A stretch of DNA of 30,130 nt from Akkermansiaceae bacterium UBA5020 (GTDB taxonomy: Bacteria > Verrucomicrobiota > Verrucomicrobiia > Verrucomicrobiales > DEV007), in NCBI GenBank assembly GCA_002396885.1, contig DGXY01000021.1, positions 1,461 to 31,590 on the forward strand, written 5' to 3'. Below the pieces are notes generated by a model. It did not search any database and was not told the DNA's origin. It saw nothing but the letters and a program-made list of their open reading frames with translations. Each line of letters starts with the position of its first letter. Position 1 is the stretch's first letter. Below, one piece after another: positions 20,997-28,872 of the stretch. Position numbers and translations under genes: made by a program.

Positions 20997-21653
20997 TCAA
21001 AGTTCGTTGTAGATCGAAACGATGGGTTGCAGGTCGCGCTTGAGGGCCGCGCGCTGCTCGTCCGTGGCTTCGTTCTGCCAGCCCTGCTCCTGCATCCGCG
21101 ACCACCAGGCCGAGAGTCGGTTCACGAAGGGGATGTGGTTCTCGATCCCACGATCCGACTCGGGCAGATCCACTTCGTCGCTTTCGAGGAGCCGGCCCGC
21201 CGAGATCGAGCGGCGCAGGCGTCGGGTCGAGACTGGGTGACCCTTGGCGAGGTTCCGCGCGGCTTCCTGGAGCCAGCGCTCCTGGTCGGGGTGAGGGAGC
21301 TTGGCGACGATCTTGTGATGCTCCCAACTCAGATCTTTGTTGCGCAACAGGGACGGCACTTTTCGCGAAACGTGGGCGTAGGTTTGTAGCGTGGCACGGT
21401 CGAGTCCGGTGAGCTGGATGGCGGATTCGTAGTCCTCCGAGCGCACCCGCGTTGCAGCCTTCTGTGCCTCGCTCCGGCCGAAGCGGTCGAAGCCGTAGAT
21501 GAGCCAGTCGCCGATCACGAAAGCCACGCCGCGAGCCGCCTCGTTGAGGAGCGGGGCGAGGGACGACCACTCCTCGAAGGAGAGATGATCGTGAACCTCC
21601 AGCCCGGTGCGGCTGATGGTGAACTTGCGGGTGTCGGCGAGGGCGATGCTCAT
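20997..21653 (-). CDS. Phage/actinobacterial-type LmbU-like helical protein
   Basis: A 218-residue protein. Recognisable pattern: LSFEEWSSLAPLL, then FVIGDWLIYGFDRFG (residues about 44-58), a TGL-x-x-x-TLQTYAHVSRKV block (about 82-98), and LSWEHHKIVAKL-x-HPDQERWLQEA (about 108-131). I have seen the same order (IGDWL-x-YG, TGL...TL, LS-x-x-HH-x-x-VA-x-L) in uncharacterised phage proteins and in LmbU-like regulators. It looks like a DNA-associated helical protein, with a ParB/HTH-like part around the LS-HH block. It begins 16 bp after the HTH protein stop. Exact function unknown. Confidence 0.7.
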   Translation of the reverse strand: MSIALADTRKFTISRTGLEVHDHLSFEEWSSLAPLLNEAARGVAFVIGDWLIYGFDRFGRSEAQKAATRVRSEDYESAIQLTGLDRATLQTYAHVSRKVPSLLRNKDLSWEHHKIVAKLPHPDQERWLQEAARNLAKGHPVSTRRLRRSISAGRLLESDEVDLPESDRGIENHIPFVNRLSAWWSRMQEQGWQNEATDEQRAALKRDLQPIVSIYNEL

Positions 21654-21669
21654 GCTTGGGTCTGCGTTG

Positions 21670-22251
21670 TCAAATTTGGGTCTTGAGATGTTTGAGCCGG
21701 GAGCGCCGGTAGCTCTGGCGGGCCTTGAGCGAACGCATCGCGCGGCTCGGTTTGAGGTTCAGGGTTCGCGTCAGTTCCACGCAGCGCTTCGAGACTGCCG
21801 CCCGGGTCACGCCGTGGCGTTTGGCGATTTCGGACATCGAGTCGCCGCAGTAGGCCAGGCCTGTGACCAGCGCGAGGCATTCGAGGGAAAGGCGGGCGTT
21901 GTCCTGACCGATCAGCTCGCCGACGAGACGGCGCAGCAGATCGTGAAGGCGCTCGGGGTCTGCTGCGTCGCGGTCCTCCGTGTCCTCGGCGGAAACTTCC
22001 GGTTCGTCGATGATTTCCGGTTCGCAGGAGGCAAGGGAAGACTCGGCCACGTCGCGGGTTGGCGCACCGGTGCCCGCTCCAGGCACGGAGGGACGATCCA
22101 GACCGAGTTCCCCGAGCCGTTCCCGTTCGTCGGGCGGCAGGGAGGCGATCCACTCGCCGTAGGCCTTGCGGTAGTCGTCGTCGCGGGATCGCTGTCGGAT
22201 TTCGTAATCCTCCTCGGCGTCGAGGTCGATGTCGTCGAAGTCACTCATCAT
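21670..22251 (-). CDS. HTH DNA-binding protein (sigma-70 region 4-like)
   Basis: A 193-residue protein. The start at 22251 (ATGATG, second Met at 22248) overlaps the stop of the 50-residue micro-ORF by ATGA. The first about 110 residues are acidic and poorly conserved (FDDIDLDAEEDYEIRQRSRD). From about 115 there is a helical domain ending in a helix-turn-helix (SMSEIAKRHGVTRAAVSKRC, about 150-170) of the sigma region 4 / Trp-repressor-like kind, then a basic tail (ARQSYRRSRLKHLK). It is likely a transcription or replication control factor of the element. An in-frame upstream extension to 22383 exists and would add a Cys-rich N-terminus (see finding). Confidence 0.72.
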   Translation of the reverse strand: MMSDFDDIDLDAEEDYEIRQRSRDDDYRKAYGEWIASLPPDERERLGELGLDRPSVPGAGTGAPTRDVAESSLASCEPEIIDEPEVSAEDTEDRDAADPERLHDLLRRLVGELIGQDNARLSLECLALVTGLAYCGDSMSEIAKRHGVTRAAVSKRCVELTRTLNLKPSRAMRSLKARQSYRRSRLKHLKTQI

Positions 22252-22400
22252 TGATCGACCTCCTCTCCGATTCCCGGTTCCGCCGCTGCTGCAGCTGCAA
22301 TTACAAATCCCCCCTTTAAGGGGGGGGATTTTGCAGTAATTGCAGCAGCTGCGATCCCCATTTTTACAGCGCTTGCAGCGCATTTTTGCAGCATGTTCAT
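22248..22400 (-). CDS. 50-residue Ala-rich micro-ORF overlapping both neighbours by ATGA
   Basis: A reading frame from ATG at 22400 to TGA at 22248. Its ATG overlaps the PrimPol-helicase stop (ATGA), and its own TGA overlaps the ATG of the HTH gene (ATGA), so it fits exactly between two genes with coupled starts and stops. The product is Ala-rich with a central KSPPLKGGF and an acidic end (GIGEEVDQ). It has no cleavable signal but is mildly hydrophobic (GIAAAAITA and VIAAAAAA). The central third is encoded by a long hairpin. It may be a real peptide, or the reading may simply carry ribosomes through the hairpin to the next gene. Confidence 0.55.
   Translation of the reverse strand: MNMLQKCAASAVKMGIAAAAITAKSPPLKGGFVIAAAAAAEPGIGEEVDQ
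22291..22349. other. Long imperfect hairpin between the PrimPol and HTH genes
   Basis: Outer arms GCAGCTGCAATTAC (22291-22304) and GTAATTGCAGCAGC (22336-22349) pair at 13 of 14 positions. Inner arms AAATCCCCCC (22305-22314) and GGGGGGATTT (22322-22331) pair fully, with a 7-base loop and a TGCA bulge. On the minus strand it resembles a terminator stem, but the following bases are not U-rich enough to be sure. Further GCTGCAAAAATG-like and GCTGTAAAAATG words lie just 5' of it (22360-22398). Confidence 0.7.
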
Positions 22401-24403
22401 AAGTCGTTTTCCTTCAGTTGTTTCCACCAGCCCCATGCGGTGCGGACCGAGCAGTCCATTTTTGCAGCGACCTCGGTCTGGTTCTGGCGGGTCAGGGAGC
22501 CTCCGAGACGCGCCAAAACGGCTTGGAATCGCTCTGGATCGAAGGCACTCGGACGACCGACTTTGTAGCTGCCCTTTCTGGATTCCTCCGGTGCTCCGCA
22601 CTGTTCCCAGCAGATCCCGCCATGGGTGCCGTGGCGGAGGAAGATGGTGTCGGTCGCTTCACCTGACTCGTCGCGTAGACCGGCCCGTTTCCGGCGCTTT
22701 GTCATGCTCAGTTGGAAGGTGGGCGGCTGGTCCTCCCCGGTCTTCACCCGCACGAGCACGGCCATCTCCCGCGCCCAGTTGGTGAGGGCGGAACTGCCGA
22801 TGCCGCTGTAAGCGAGATCGCTGGCGGTCCAATGGCTCGCGGCCTTCGGATCCCGGCTCGGCTTGCCGGTGTGATGCATGAGGCACCAGATGACACCGGT
22901 GCGGAGACTCACGGTGTTGAGCTGATGGCAGCAGAATTCACTGATGACTTTCTGCTCGGAGATGTCGTCGCCGACATAGTTGAGGAGGGGATCGATCCAG
23001 ACGAGGTCGGGATGGTGGCGGTCGATGAGAGTAGCGGCCAGGGAAACGAACTCCTCGCCGGTGCGGGTCGTATCGCGGAAGATGAGGATCTGCTCTTCGA
23101 GCCGGTGTTCCTCGTCGGTCGCGAGTGCCATGCCCTGGCGCACGCCCTGATACATTTCGGCGAGATCGCCGATGTCATTCTCGGCCTGGATCAGGAGCGA
23201 GCGCAGAGGTCGCACCGGCGCAATACCAAAGGCGGTCTGGCCCAGCGCCCAAAGGAGCATGAGCTGCATGCAGAGGCTCGACTTGCCCACTCCCGACTGT
23301 CCCACGATGACAAGGGATCCGCCCCGGCAGAGCCAGCGCTGGCCGAGGACGTTGTTCGGATCGTGGCTCGTGTCGTAGGCAGCCAGTTGCGAAACCCGCA
23401 GCGGTTCGCCCGCTCCCTCGGCGGTTTGTTCACGGTCCCACGAGTCCCAGTCGGAGGCACCGAGGTTCAGAGCGAGAAGGCGTTGCTGGCGGGGTTCGTC
23501 GGCGACAGTGCGCCAGCCGTCGGGACAACGGGAAAGGCGGCTCGGGTTGCGGTTCTGGCGGTCAAGATTCAGTTCGGCGAACCAGTCCCAGATCCGCTCG
23601 ACGCGGCGGCGATATTCCGCCTCGTCGCGAGCCTCGACCCGGACCCAGGCATGGAGGCTCTTGTTGCCCGAGTCGATGAGGACGGAAACCGGCAAACCGC
23701 TGGCGAGGATGGCGGCGTGCTGCTCCTCCTTGGGCATGGGTGCGCCGTTCGGTCCGGTGTCGAACTCGACGAGGACGTGGCGGAATCGGGTCACGTCCTC
23801 ATTGCGGGAGCCGCCCTCATTCATCGGGTTGATCCTGACAAACAGACCAAGCCGGGTGCCGAAGCATCGGTCGATGCCGCCCTTCGCGGCGACGCGGCGT
23901 TTCCATTCCGCCGCCGTCAGGGTCACTCCGCGTCGGGGCACGATCTCGCCTTCGTCGTTCTCGCCGGCCGGAGCGATTGCGACAAATTCCTCATCGCGGA
24001 AACAGGCATCGAGGAGATGGCGGAACCCGTCGTCGATGGGTGGGGGCAGGGGCACCGCGCCGGGATTCGGCACTGGCATCGCGCTCGTCTTGGGAGACGC
24101 CGCTGGCTTGATGGTTCTTGGTGGTGGGCCTGCTGCGGCGCAAGCCCCCAAAGCCTCGCGTGGATCGCGCCGATAGGCGGAGTGGATCGCGGATCGCGAT
24201 TCACTTTCGGGAAGCCCGTCGGCCAGAGCCCGCGCGAGGAGTCGTTCCTCCGCCTCCCCGGAGGAGAAACCAGCATCGCGAAACTGGCAGGCGGCCTCGA
24301 AGAGTTCCGCATTGCGCGTTCCCTCGGGGGCACCGCGCTCGAGGTAGTCGAGAGTGCGGCGGGGGAGCGGGTCGGGCAAAGCCGATGATCGGTAGGATGG
24401 CAT
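22397..24403 (-). CDS. PrimPol-helicase fusion (AEP-like primase plus RepA-like ATPase)
   Basis: A 668-residue protein from the start at 24403 (MPSYRSSAL...), 17 bp after the helicase stop; longer frames overlap that gene. Residues about 15-85 resemble a PriCT-type helical domain (RNAELFEAACQFRDAGFS... SAIHSAYRRDP). Residues about 130-310 look like an archaeo-eukaryotic primase core with LVEFD (211-215), SGNKSLHAW (245-253) and NPSRLSRCPDG (286-296). Residues about 345-570 are a RecA/RepA-like hexameric helicase with Walker A GQSGVGKS (368-375), Walker B LVWIDP (467-472) and CLMHHTGK. The last 60 residues hold a helix-turn-helix (TEVAAKMDCSVRTAWGWW). This is the expected initiator or primase-helicase of an autonomous replication module. 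Its stop overlaps the micro-ORF start. Confidence 0.85.
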   Translation of the reverse strand: MPSYRSSALPDPLPRRTLDYLERGAPEGTRNAELFEAACQFRDAGFSSGEAEERLLARALADGLPESESRSAIHSAYRRDPREALGACAAAGPPPRTIKPAASPKTSAMPVPNPGAVPLPPPIDDGFRHLLDACFRDEEFVAIAPAGENDEGEIVPRRGVTLTAAEWKRRVAAKGGIDRCFGTRLGLFVRINPMNEGGSRNEDVTRFRHVLVEFDTGPNGAPMPKEEQHAAILASGLPVSVLIDSGNKSLHAWVRVEARDEAEYRRRVERIWDWFAELNLDRQNRNPSRLSRCPDGWRTVADEPRQQRLLALNLGASDWDSWDREQTAEGAGEPLRVSQLAAYDTSHDPNNVLGQRWLCRGGSLVIVGQSGVGKSSLCMQLMLLWALGQTAFGIAPVRPLRSLLIQAENDIGDLAEMYQGVRQGMALATDEEHRLEEQILIFRDTTRTGEEFVSLAATLIDRHHPDLVWIDPLLNYVGDDISEQKVISEFCCHQLNTVSLRTGVIWCLMHHTGKPSRDPKAASHWTASDLAYSGIGSSALTNWAREMAVLVRVKTGEDQPPTFQLSMTKRRKRAGLRDESGEATDTIFLRHGTHGGICWEQCGAPEESRKGSYKVGRPSAFDPERFQAVLARLGGSLTRQNQTEVAAKMDCSVRTAWGWWKQLKENDL

Positions 24404-24420
24404 GGCGGGTTTCGTGCGCG

Positions 24421-25965
24421 TCAGGCGGCCGGGGCGGCACGCTTGGCGAAGTGGGCTTCGAGGAGGGCGCTGGCCTCGTCGAAGCGGAGGGTCTCGGCGT
24501 CGCGGTGGCCGAGGCGCTTGAGGAAGCTCACCTGTCTCGGGGTGGCGAGCTTGAGGCGGCGGCGGGTGAAAAGACGGTCGAGGAGCAGGGAGGCGTGGCC
24601 CTTGCAACCCACCGCGCGGGTATCGATGCCGAGCTTGCAGAGCGCTTCCAGTTGGCGTGGTGAGGCGGGTTCGCCCTGCCATTCCATGACCGGCACATAA
24701 TCGGCGAGCCGGGCGTCGTTGAGACTGACGGCGAGTTCGAGGGGATCGAGGATGCGCGGGGCGCGGTGGCGGTTTTCGCGGAGGCGCTCCGCCAGCTTGG
24801 AGGTGCGGTCCGCCTTCACCTCGCGTTCGGCCTTTTCGAGGTCGCCGTCCATCCCGAGGGCTGCCGTGAGTCGGCTTGCTTCCTCCTCGTCGCTGGCGAT
24901 GAGATGGGCCGGTCGGATGAGGCTGTGCTCCTCCGACTGCCAGAGGAAGTCCAGCACGAGGAGATGGTCCTTGCCCGGATGGATGCGGGTGCCGCGCCCG
25001 ATGATCTGGGAATAGAGGCTCCTGACCTTGGTCGGGCGCAGGCAGACCACGCAGTCGATGGAGGGCTCGTCGTAGCCTTCGGTCAGGAGCATGGCGTTGC
25101 AGAGAAACCGAGTATGGCCTCGCCGGAAGCGGTCGAGGATTTCACGGCGATCCCGGGACTGGCCGTCGATATGCTCAGCCGGAAGCCCCCTTTGTCGGCA
25201 CAGGGCGGCGAAGCGCTCCGACACCGCGACCAGCGGAAGAAAGACGAGAGTCTTACGTTCGCGGTGCGCGGCGAGCACATCGGCGATGCGCTCCAGCCAG
25301 GGATCGATGGCTAGGCCGAGATCCTCGGCGTTGTAGTCGCCGGCGGTGGATCTCACCCCGTCCAGGGGAATGCCCAGTGGCACGGTTTTCACCCGGATGG
25401 GGGCGAGCCAGCCATCGCGGATGAGATCGAGCAGGCTCACCTCGCAGGCGATGTTCTGAAAGTAGCGCCCGAGGTTGCGCTTGTCTCCGCGGTCGGGGGT
25501 GGCGGTCACCCCGAGGACCTTGGCGCGGTCGCCGAAGTGTCCGAGGATGCCCTGATAGCTGTCGCTCAAAATATGGTGCGATTCATCAACCACCACGAGG
25601 CTGAAGTGGTCCCAGGGCCAGCGATCGCGGCGGCGCTCCTGCATTAGCGTCTGGACGCTTCCGACGACGACGGGAGCCTCCAGCGAGGCCCATTCCTTCC
25701 CGCGCTCCACCTCGGCAGCGATCCCGGTGGAGGAATGGAGCTTGTCCACCGCTTGGCTGATGAGCTCCTCCCGGTGGGCGAGGATGAGGGTGCGCTTGGG
25801 GCGGAAATCTGCGGCAACTTGGCAGAAAATCCTGGTTTTACCCGCGCCCGTCGGAAGCACCGCCAGTTGCCGGTCGAACTCCCGGAAGCCCGCGTGGATC
25901 GCGCGCAGGGCCTCCTTCTGGTAGGGGCGCAGGGCGAAGCACTTAGAAGGGGTTGCCACCGTCAT
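24421..25965 (-). CDS. SF2 DEAD/DEAH-type helicase
   Basis: A 514-residue superfamily 2 helicase of the kind common in phages and mobile elements (ResIII plus Helicase_C). Motifs: RPYQKEAL (Q-like, 13-20), Walker A LPTGAGKT (37-44), LILAHREEL (Ia), DESHH (127-131, motif II), VTATPDRGD (153-161, III), LLTEGYDEPSIDCVVCLRP (V) and QIIGRGTRIHPGKDHLLVLDF (VI). The C-terminal 110 residues carry two short SAP-like repeats (ASPRQLEALCKLGIDTRAV and ATPRQVSFLKRLGHRDAET), which probably bind DNA. The ATG overlaps the stop of the small gene before it (ATGA). It is expected to open DNA for replication or recombination within this module. Confidence 0.9.
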   Translation of the reverse strand: MTVATPSKCFALRPYQKEALRAIHAGFREFDRQLAVLPTGAGKTRIFCQVAADFRPKRTLILAHREELISQAVDKLHSSTGIAAEVERGKEWASLEAPVVVGSVQTLMQERRRDRWPWDHFSLVVVDESHHILSDSYQGILGHFGDRAKVLGVTATPDRGDKRNLGRYFQNIACEVSLLDLIRDGWLAPIRVKTVPLGIPLDGVRSTAGDYNAEDLGLAIDPWLERIADVLAAHRERKTLVFLPLVAVSERFAALCRQRGLPAEHIDGQSRDRREILDRFRRGHTRFLCNAMLLTEGYDEPSIDCVVCLRPTKVRSLYSQIIGRGTRIHPGKDHLLVLDFLWQSEEHSLIRPAHLIASDEEEASRLTAALGMDGDLEKAEREVKADRTSKLAERLRENRHRAPRILDPLELAVSLNDARLADYVPVMEWQGEPASPRQLEALCKLGIDTRAVGCKGHASLLLDRLFTRRRLKLATPRQVSFLKRLGHRDAETLRFDEASALLEAHFAKRAAPAA

Positions 25966-26279
25966 CGGACCCTCCGTTCCTCCGGCGCATCCATGACCCA
26001 GACGATCTCGTCGAGGCGCACGTCGATTCCCCGCTCCGTATCGAAGGGAATACCGTGCCCGGTCGGTTGCTCATCGAGCGGGCAGAAATCGATCCAGACC
26101 CAGCCTGAATTGACGAACCTTGCCTCGGTGAACGTGATGATTTCGCCGCTACGGAGCTTCAGCGCATAGCTGAATGGATCCACGCACGCCTTGGCGAGCA
26201 CATGGCTTCCAAGCAGATGTTCGAGGAGATTCTCCCAATCGGCGATTTCGTGCGGTTCAGAACGAGGGTTTCGATCCAT
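25962..26279 (-). CDS. Small protein of unknown function in the replication operon
   Basis: A 105-residue protein starting at 26279 (MDRNPRSEPHEI). Upstream frames would run over the end of the SSB-like gene and have unusual composition. The middle (SYALKLRSGEIITFTEARFV, WVWIDF) reads as a small beta-barrel-like fold and the C-terminus is IDVRLDEIVWVMDAPEERR. Proteins of this shape, with an IDVRLD-x-IVWV-like end, occur in mobile elements as uncharacterised partners of helicases, but I cannot assign a role. Its stop is coupled to the SF2 helicase start through an ATGA overlap. Confidence 0.65.
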   Translation of the reverse strand: MDRNPRSEPHEIADWENLLEHLLGSHVLAKACVDPFSYALKLRSGEIITFTEARFVNSGWVWIDFCPLDEQPTGHGIPFDTERGIDVRLDEIVWVMDAPEERRVR

Positions 26280-26319
26280 GGTCGTTGCGTTGGGATTTTG
26301 AGGCGTTGGGGCGAAGCGG

Positions 26320-26721
26320 TCAGAAGGGGTTGCCGACGGCATGGTTCCCTCCTTTCCCCTGGGTGCCAGCCGCGAGCCAGGCGACCACCTTGTTGCGTTT
26401 GCGGCCGTTGTATTCCTCGACCGAGACCCGGACGTTCCCCGTGCGACCAATGAGATCGTCGGCGTTGAGGTCGACGTCTTCGTCGGGCGTGACCGTTTCG
26501 CCGGTCGCAGCGCGGAAGGAGTCGATCTTCCAGAACGCGGCGGGAGTGAAGACGAGGAAATCAAAGAGCAGTGAGCCCGCACCGGTTTTGAGTTTCAGCT
26601 CGATCATGTCGTGTCCGTTTTTGGACACGGTTTCGACGGCGTCGATGACTTCGACAGGGTAGTCTCCGGCTTCGACGTGATCGGGACGCTCGGAGATTTC
26701 GGATGCGCGATAGGTAGGCAT
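26320..26721 (-). CDS. DUF669-like candidate single-strand DNA-binding protein
   Basis: A 133-residue protein resembling the phage DUF669 group: N-terminal EAGDYPVEVIDAVETVSKNG, then MIELKLKT, FDFLVFTPAAFWKIDSF, an acidic loop (TPDEDVDLNADDLIGR) and VRVSVEEYNGRKRNKVVAWL. DUF669 proteins sit between Sak4-type ATPases and helicases or polymerases in many phages and have been proposed as single-strand-binding or recombination accessory proteins. The order here (Sak4, nuclease, this gene, helicase, primase) is the same, which supports the call. The start is 4 bp after the nuclease stop. Confidence 0.75.
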   Translation of the reverse strand: MPTYRASEISERPDHVEAGDYPVEVIDAVETVSKNGHDMIELKLKTGAGSLLFDFLVFTPAAFWKIDSFRAATGETVTPDEDVDLNADDLIGRTGNVRVSVEEYNGRKRNKVVAWLAAGTQGKGGNHAVGNPF

Positions 26722-26725
26722 GGGA

Positions 26726-27730
26726 TTATGAGGTTGGTTTGTTAGGATTTGGTTTGCTGTTTTGTTCGAGGTAGGAAATCGGGGGCGAATGCTTCACCGC
26801 TTCTTCGGGAAAGGGTTTGCCGCCCATGCGCTCGGTCCAGAGTTCACGGAACTTGCTGGCGGAGAGGGTGCCGTAGGCGGCGAGGACGGGGCCAAAGCCC
26901 ATCGCCTGGATGTGATGGCCGACGGTGACGGCATCGACGAAATCGGAACCTTGGCGGGTCACGAGTTTCCAGCCGGGTAGTTCGCCACCGCTCTTGAGTC
27001 GTTCCACCGCGATGGTCTTGGCCCGTTCGCTGAACTCCTCGACCACGGCACAGGCGGCGAGGAAGCGTCCCAGCTCGGCGGGATCGGTGACCACCGCTTC
27101 GAAGTCGAAGGGAATCTGCACGGCCCGCAGTCCATCGGCGGCGAGGGGCCGCCGCGCCGGGCAGGTGTCCGCCTTCGCGCACCAGCCGCAGTATTCGCAG
27201 GGGACCGGCTCACGGTGCGGGTTCTCCACATGGACGATCACTGCCTCGACGATTTCGCGGGCTTCTGCGTGGGTGAAGGGCAGGCTCTCGATTTCCCGCA
27301 GGTCGCAGTACAGCAGGTGCGCGGTCCAGGAGTCCGCGAAGTGCGCCTCCATGAGTCCGAGAGAGTAAGCGGCCATTTGCTCGCGGTAGTTTCGGCGCAA
27401 CCCCGTCTTCAGATCGAAGTGAGTCAACCGGGCCGGAACGACGGCGTCGGCGGTGCCTTCAAGGCCGAGCATTCGGGTTCGGCAATCCTCTTCACGGGCG
27501 AGGATGCGGTTCCGTCCCGCGATGGAGCGCACCACCGATACCGACCAGGAAACGGCGGACTGTTCTTCGCTGCTGAGTTTGTCGCGCAACAAAGCAGAGC
27601 CGGTGAGTTCCGCGCGGAAAGCGGCATCGAGGAGACTGCCTCGTTCGGCGGCGGGCCCCGCCGTGGCGGAACCCTCGTAGCAGGGACACACCGCCAGCTT
27701 AGGGAGATTGGAAGGACGCAACGCGCTCAT
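26726..27730 (-). CDS. Cas4/AddB-like Fe-S PD-(D/E)XK nuclease (DUF2800-like)
   Basis: A 334-residue phage-type exonuclease. Visible are N-terminal cysteines in LAVCPCYEG (15 and 17), the core strand GLEGTADAVV (about 89-98), the metal-binding HFDLKTG (104-110) with D106 and K108, and the QMAAYSLGLM motif (118-127). Three further cysteines, C181, C184 and C190 (CEYCGWCAKADTC), with an N-terminal Cys complete the 4Fe-4S pattern of Cas4/AddB-type nucleases. It would resect DNA ends to give single strands for annealing by the Sak4 protein. The ATG overlaps the Sak4 stop (ATGA), implying coordinated amounts of the two. Confidence 0.85.
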   Translation of the reverse strand: MSALRPSNLPKLAVCPCYEGSATAGPAAERGSLLDAAFRAELTGSALLRDKLSSEEQSAVSWSVSVVRSIAGRNRILAREEDCRTRMLGLEGTADAVVPARLTHFDLKTGLRRNYREQMAAYSLGLMEAHFADSWTAHLLYCDLREIESLPFTHAEAREIVEAVIVHVENPHREPVPCEYCGWCAKADTCPARRPLAADGLRAVQIPFDFEAVVTDPAELGRFLAACAVVEEFSERAKTIAVERLKSGGELPGWKLVTRQGSDFVDAVTVGHHIQAMGFGPVLAAYGTLSASKFRELWTERMGGKPFPEEAVKHSPPISYLEQNSKPNPNKPTS

Positions 27731-28803
27731 CGTGTCGTCGCGGCCTCCTTCTCCGCTGTTTGCAGTCCGGGGATTTCGTCGGCCCAGACATGGACCGCTT
27801 CGAGAAAGCGGCGGGGCTCGGCGAGCATTCGCGCCGCATACTCCGTATCGAGGGTGTCGAGATCTTCGATCGTTCCCTCCGTGGTGTAACTGAGGAGACC
27901 CCGATGGACGAGGAAGTCCGTCACCAGGGCCATCTCGCCATCGAAAGCTCTTTCGATCCGCTCTTTGATTCCAGGCTTCGGGGAAGGAGCTTCGGCGGTT
28001 TGCCCCGCGCTTGTGTGGGGCGTTGGCGACGCTGCCTCTTGAGGGCCGAAGATAGGAGAGAGAGCCGCCGCCTCAAAAGGCAGCTTGTCGGGGAGCCCGT
28101 GGCGGTTCTTCGCATCGTAGGCGGCGGCATGGGTGGTGAAGAGACCACGCTCCTTGCCTCCGACTCCTCGCATCCGGCCGTTGTCCTTTTCGGTGAGCCG
28201 GGTGATGAAATTAGCGAAGAGGATCGCATCGGCCCATTCCTTGAGCAGTGGGGCGACCTGCTTGGTGAGCTTCAGCTCGTATCGGTCATAGCCGCCGGCC
28301 TGGTCGGGCGACTCGAACTTCCGGACCGTGGCATGGGCGAGGAAGACCACATGCATGCCTCGGGCCAAGAGCGTGTCGAGGGAGGCGAGGAACTTCGCGA
28401 ATTCCTCGGCAAGAACGACGTAGCCCTTGCCGTAGCCGAAGTCTTCGATGGAATCCTTGTTCGCCTTCCGGCAGAGATGTTCCGAGAGGCGCTTCTCGGC
28501 CCAGTCCACCGTGTCGATCACGAGGGTCCGGAATCCGTGGTCAGTCCTGGCCAACTGATCGACGGCGAAGGGCACCGATTCCCAGGAGTCGATTCCTTCG
28601 AAGCGCGTCACTTCGAGATGATGGGTTCCGCTCTCGATGTCGAGGAAGACGGGATCGGGAAGCTGACTCGCAAGGGTGGTTTTGCCCACGCCTTCGGGAC
28701 CGTAGATCACCGCTTTCTGCGGCCGAATGACACGGCCCCGGCTGAGGGGAAGGGGAACCTTCCGGCAGGCGGAAGGCGGAGGTGATAGAGTGACGGTATT
28801 CAT
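27727..28803 (-). CDS. Sak4-like RecA-fold single-strand annealing ATPase
   Basis: A 358-residue protein of the AAA_24/Sak4 phage recombinase group. Walker A is GPEGVGKTT (35-43), followed by VFLDIESGTHHL (52-63), Walker B TLVIDTVDW (93-101) and HVVFLAHA (151-158). The region KLTKQVAPLLKEWADAILF matches the typical Sak4 tail of the ATPase core. The last 100 residues (from about 250) are a Pro/Ala-rich linker and a small helical domain. Sak4 proteins promote single-strand annealing with the help of an SSB. It is the first gene of the long operon; 218 bp upstream separate it from the RHH gene and hold three operator-like repeats. Confidence 0.87.
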   Translation of the reverse strand: MNTVTLSPPPSACRKVPLPLSRGRVIRPQKAVIYGPEGVGKTTLASQLPDPVFLDIESGTHHLEVTRFEGIDSWESVPFAVDQLARTDHGFRTLVIDTVDWAEKRLSEHLCRKANKDSIEDFGYGKGYVVLAEEFAKFLASLDTLLARGMHVVFLAHATVRKFESPDQAGGYDRYELKLTKQVAPLLKEWADAILFANFITRLTEKDNGRMRGVGGKERGLFTTHAAAYDAKNRHGLPDKLPFEAAALSPIFGPQEAASPTPHTSAGQTAEAPSPKPGIKERIERAFDGEMALVTDFLVHRGLLSYTTEGTIEDLDTLDTEYAARMLAEPRRFLEAVHVWADEIPGLQTAEKEAATTR

Positions 28804-28872
28804 AGTAGCGTTTGGTTGCGTTGGGGTGTCAATGCGGCCCCGATGAGGCCAGAGAGTGGTGGTTTGGTTTTG

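Noticed and set aside
22712..24388. 558-codon plus-strand open frame
   Set aside because: It is antisense to the PrimPol-helicase gene, whose motifs are clear; long antisense frames are expected in GC-rich genes.
26726..27730. Cas4 of a CRISPR-Cas locus
   Set aside because: The Fe-S nuclease pattern is shared with phage exonucleases; neighbours are Sak4 and DUF669-like genes and there is no cas1/cas2 or array.
28827..28832. Perfect TTGACA -35 hexamer upstream of the Sak4 gene on the minus strand
   Set aside because: A -10 at normal spacing would fall on the start codon and is poor (GCTACT), so a promoter here is not supported.
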